Source: Amycolatopsis thermalba
Lineage (GTDB): Bacteria > Actinomycetota > Actinomycetes > Mycobacteriales > Pseudonocardiaceae
Assembly: GCF_003385215.1 (NCBI RefSeq)
Contig: NZ_PQHW01000052.1
Location: forward strand, 1-45,944
Direction: 5' to 3'
DNA: 45,944 bases
This document shows positions 45,818 to 45,944 of this stretch, piece by piece; within the stretch, counting starts at the first letter, position 1, and each line of letters opens with the position of its first letter. The position numbers and the translations under genes are program-made. The notes beneath the pieces were generated by a model that worked only from the letters and a program-made list of their open reading frames with translations, did not search any database and was not told the origin of the DNA.

Positions 45818-45944
45818 GGCTCTGTTGATCTATGTGTGGGTGCGGTCAGGTAGTTCGGGGCGGTAGCCGCCGAGCGCGAGGAGTGCGAGGGAGATCAGGG
45901 CGTCGGCGTGTTTGAACCCGAAGGCCAGGCGGGTCAGTAGCCGG
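45818..45944 (-). mobile_element. End of an insertion sequence, running off the window
   Basis: The boundary is inferred where the restriction-gene frame loses family similarity; the sequence there, GGCTCTGTTGATC, looks like a transposon terminus. The other end lies beyond the window. Confidence 0.6.
45830..45943 (-). CDS. Transposase, C-terminal end only (partial)
   Basis: The last 37 codons of a transposase-like frame read LLTRLAFGFKHADALISLALL and LGGYRPELPD before a TAG at 45830-45832. The pattern (basic residue, aromatic-Gly-Phe, then a hydrophobic helix and Gly-Gly) resembles the C-terminus of ISL3-like transposases, but the fragment is too short to assign the family. It sits 12 bp from the inferred element end. 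Confidence 0.5.
   Translation of the reverse strand, partial: RLLTRLAFGFKHADALISLALLALGGYRPELPDRTHT

Overview
The window is high-GC actinobacterial chromosome: frequent GTG starts, ATGA or GTGA gene overlaps, a two-domain geosmin synthase, an MmpS-like protein and several actinomycete-type regulators. The gene set fits the Pseudonocardiaceae best, and I would guess Amycolatopsis or a close relative; no rRNA or other taxonomic marker is present to settle this. I see no tRNA, rRNA or CRISPR array.

Layout. 1-5.8 kb: a flavin-binding PNPOx-fold protein, a DUF4097 protein, and a minus-strand block holding a DrrAB-type ABC exporter and a DesK/NarL-type two-component pair; a 16-bp hairpin separates the exporter from the kinase. 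5.8-10 kb: a PucR-type regulator, an 84-residue Cys-rich protein and uvrB. 10.1-14.7 kb (minus): an enoyl-CoA hydratase-like protein and an ABC-2 permease whose ATPase is fused to an apparently extracellular alpha/beta-hydrolase. 14.8-15.9 kb: a yybP-ykoY manganese riboswitch in front of a TerC-family membrane protein. 15.9-19.2 kb: an S9 prolyl-oligopeptidase gene broken by an in-frame stop, then a RES-type toxin-antitoxin pair.

19.25-27 kb is a self-contained sugar regulon: a ribose-type ABC importer, a LacI repressor, an L-fucose/L-arabinose isomerase-family enzyme and an FGGY kinase. The importer and the catabolic genes share the same promoter architecture (TTGACA, 17 bp, TAGNNT) followed directly by a near-identical palindrome centred on ATCGAT, the probable LacI operator. 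27-31 kb carries MgtC-like, MmpS-like, FetB-like and DinB-like genes and a 0.7 kb degenerate repeat tract. Geosmin synthase (31.25-33.4 kb) is followed by 0.86 kb of repeats, including 17 perfect copies of a 17-mer, and then RNase HI.

34.86-37.49 kb holds the most unusual locus: a papain-like cysteine peptidase with permuted catalytic motif order, separated by one base from a trypsin-like protease fused to a NUC-type DNA/RNA endonuclease. Neither protein has a visible signal peptide, so a cytoplasmic proteolysis-controlled nuclease is possible. An internally deleted IS982-type element abuts the nuclease stop codon. 38.1-43.8 kb has STAS and IclR genes and a styrene/indole-monooxygenase-type cluster with two StyA-like epoxidases, an AraC regulator, an EthD protein and a StyB-like flavin reductase. 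The window ends with the C-terminal part of a type ISP restriction-modification gene cut by an insertion sequence that runs off the edge.
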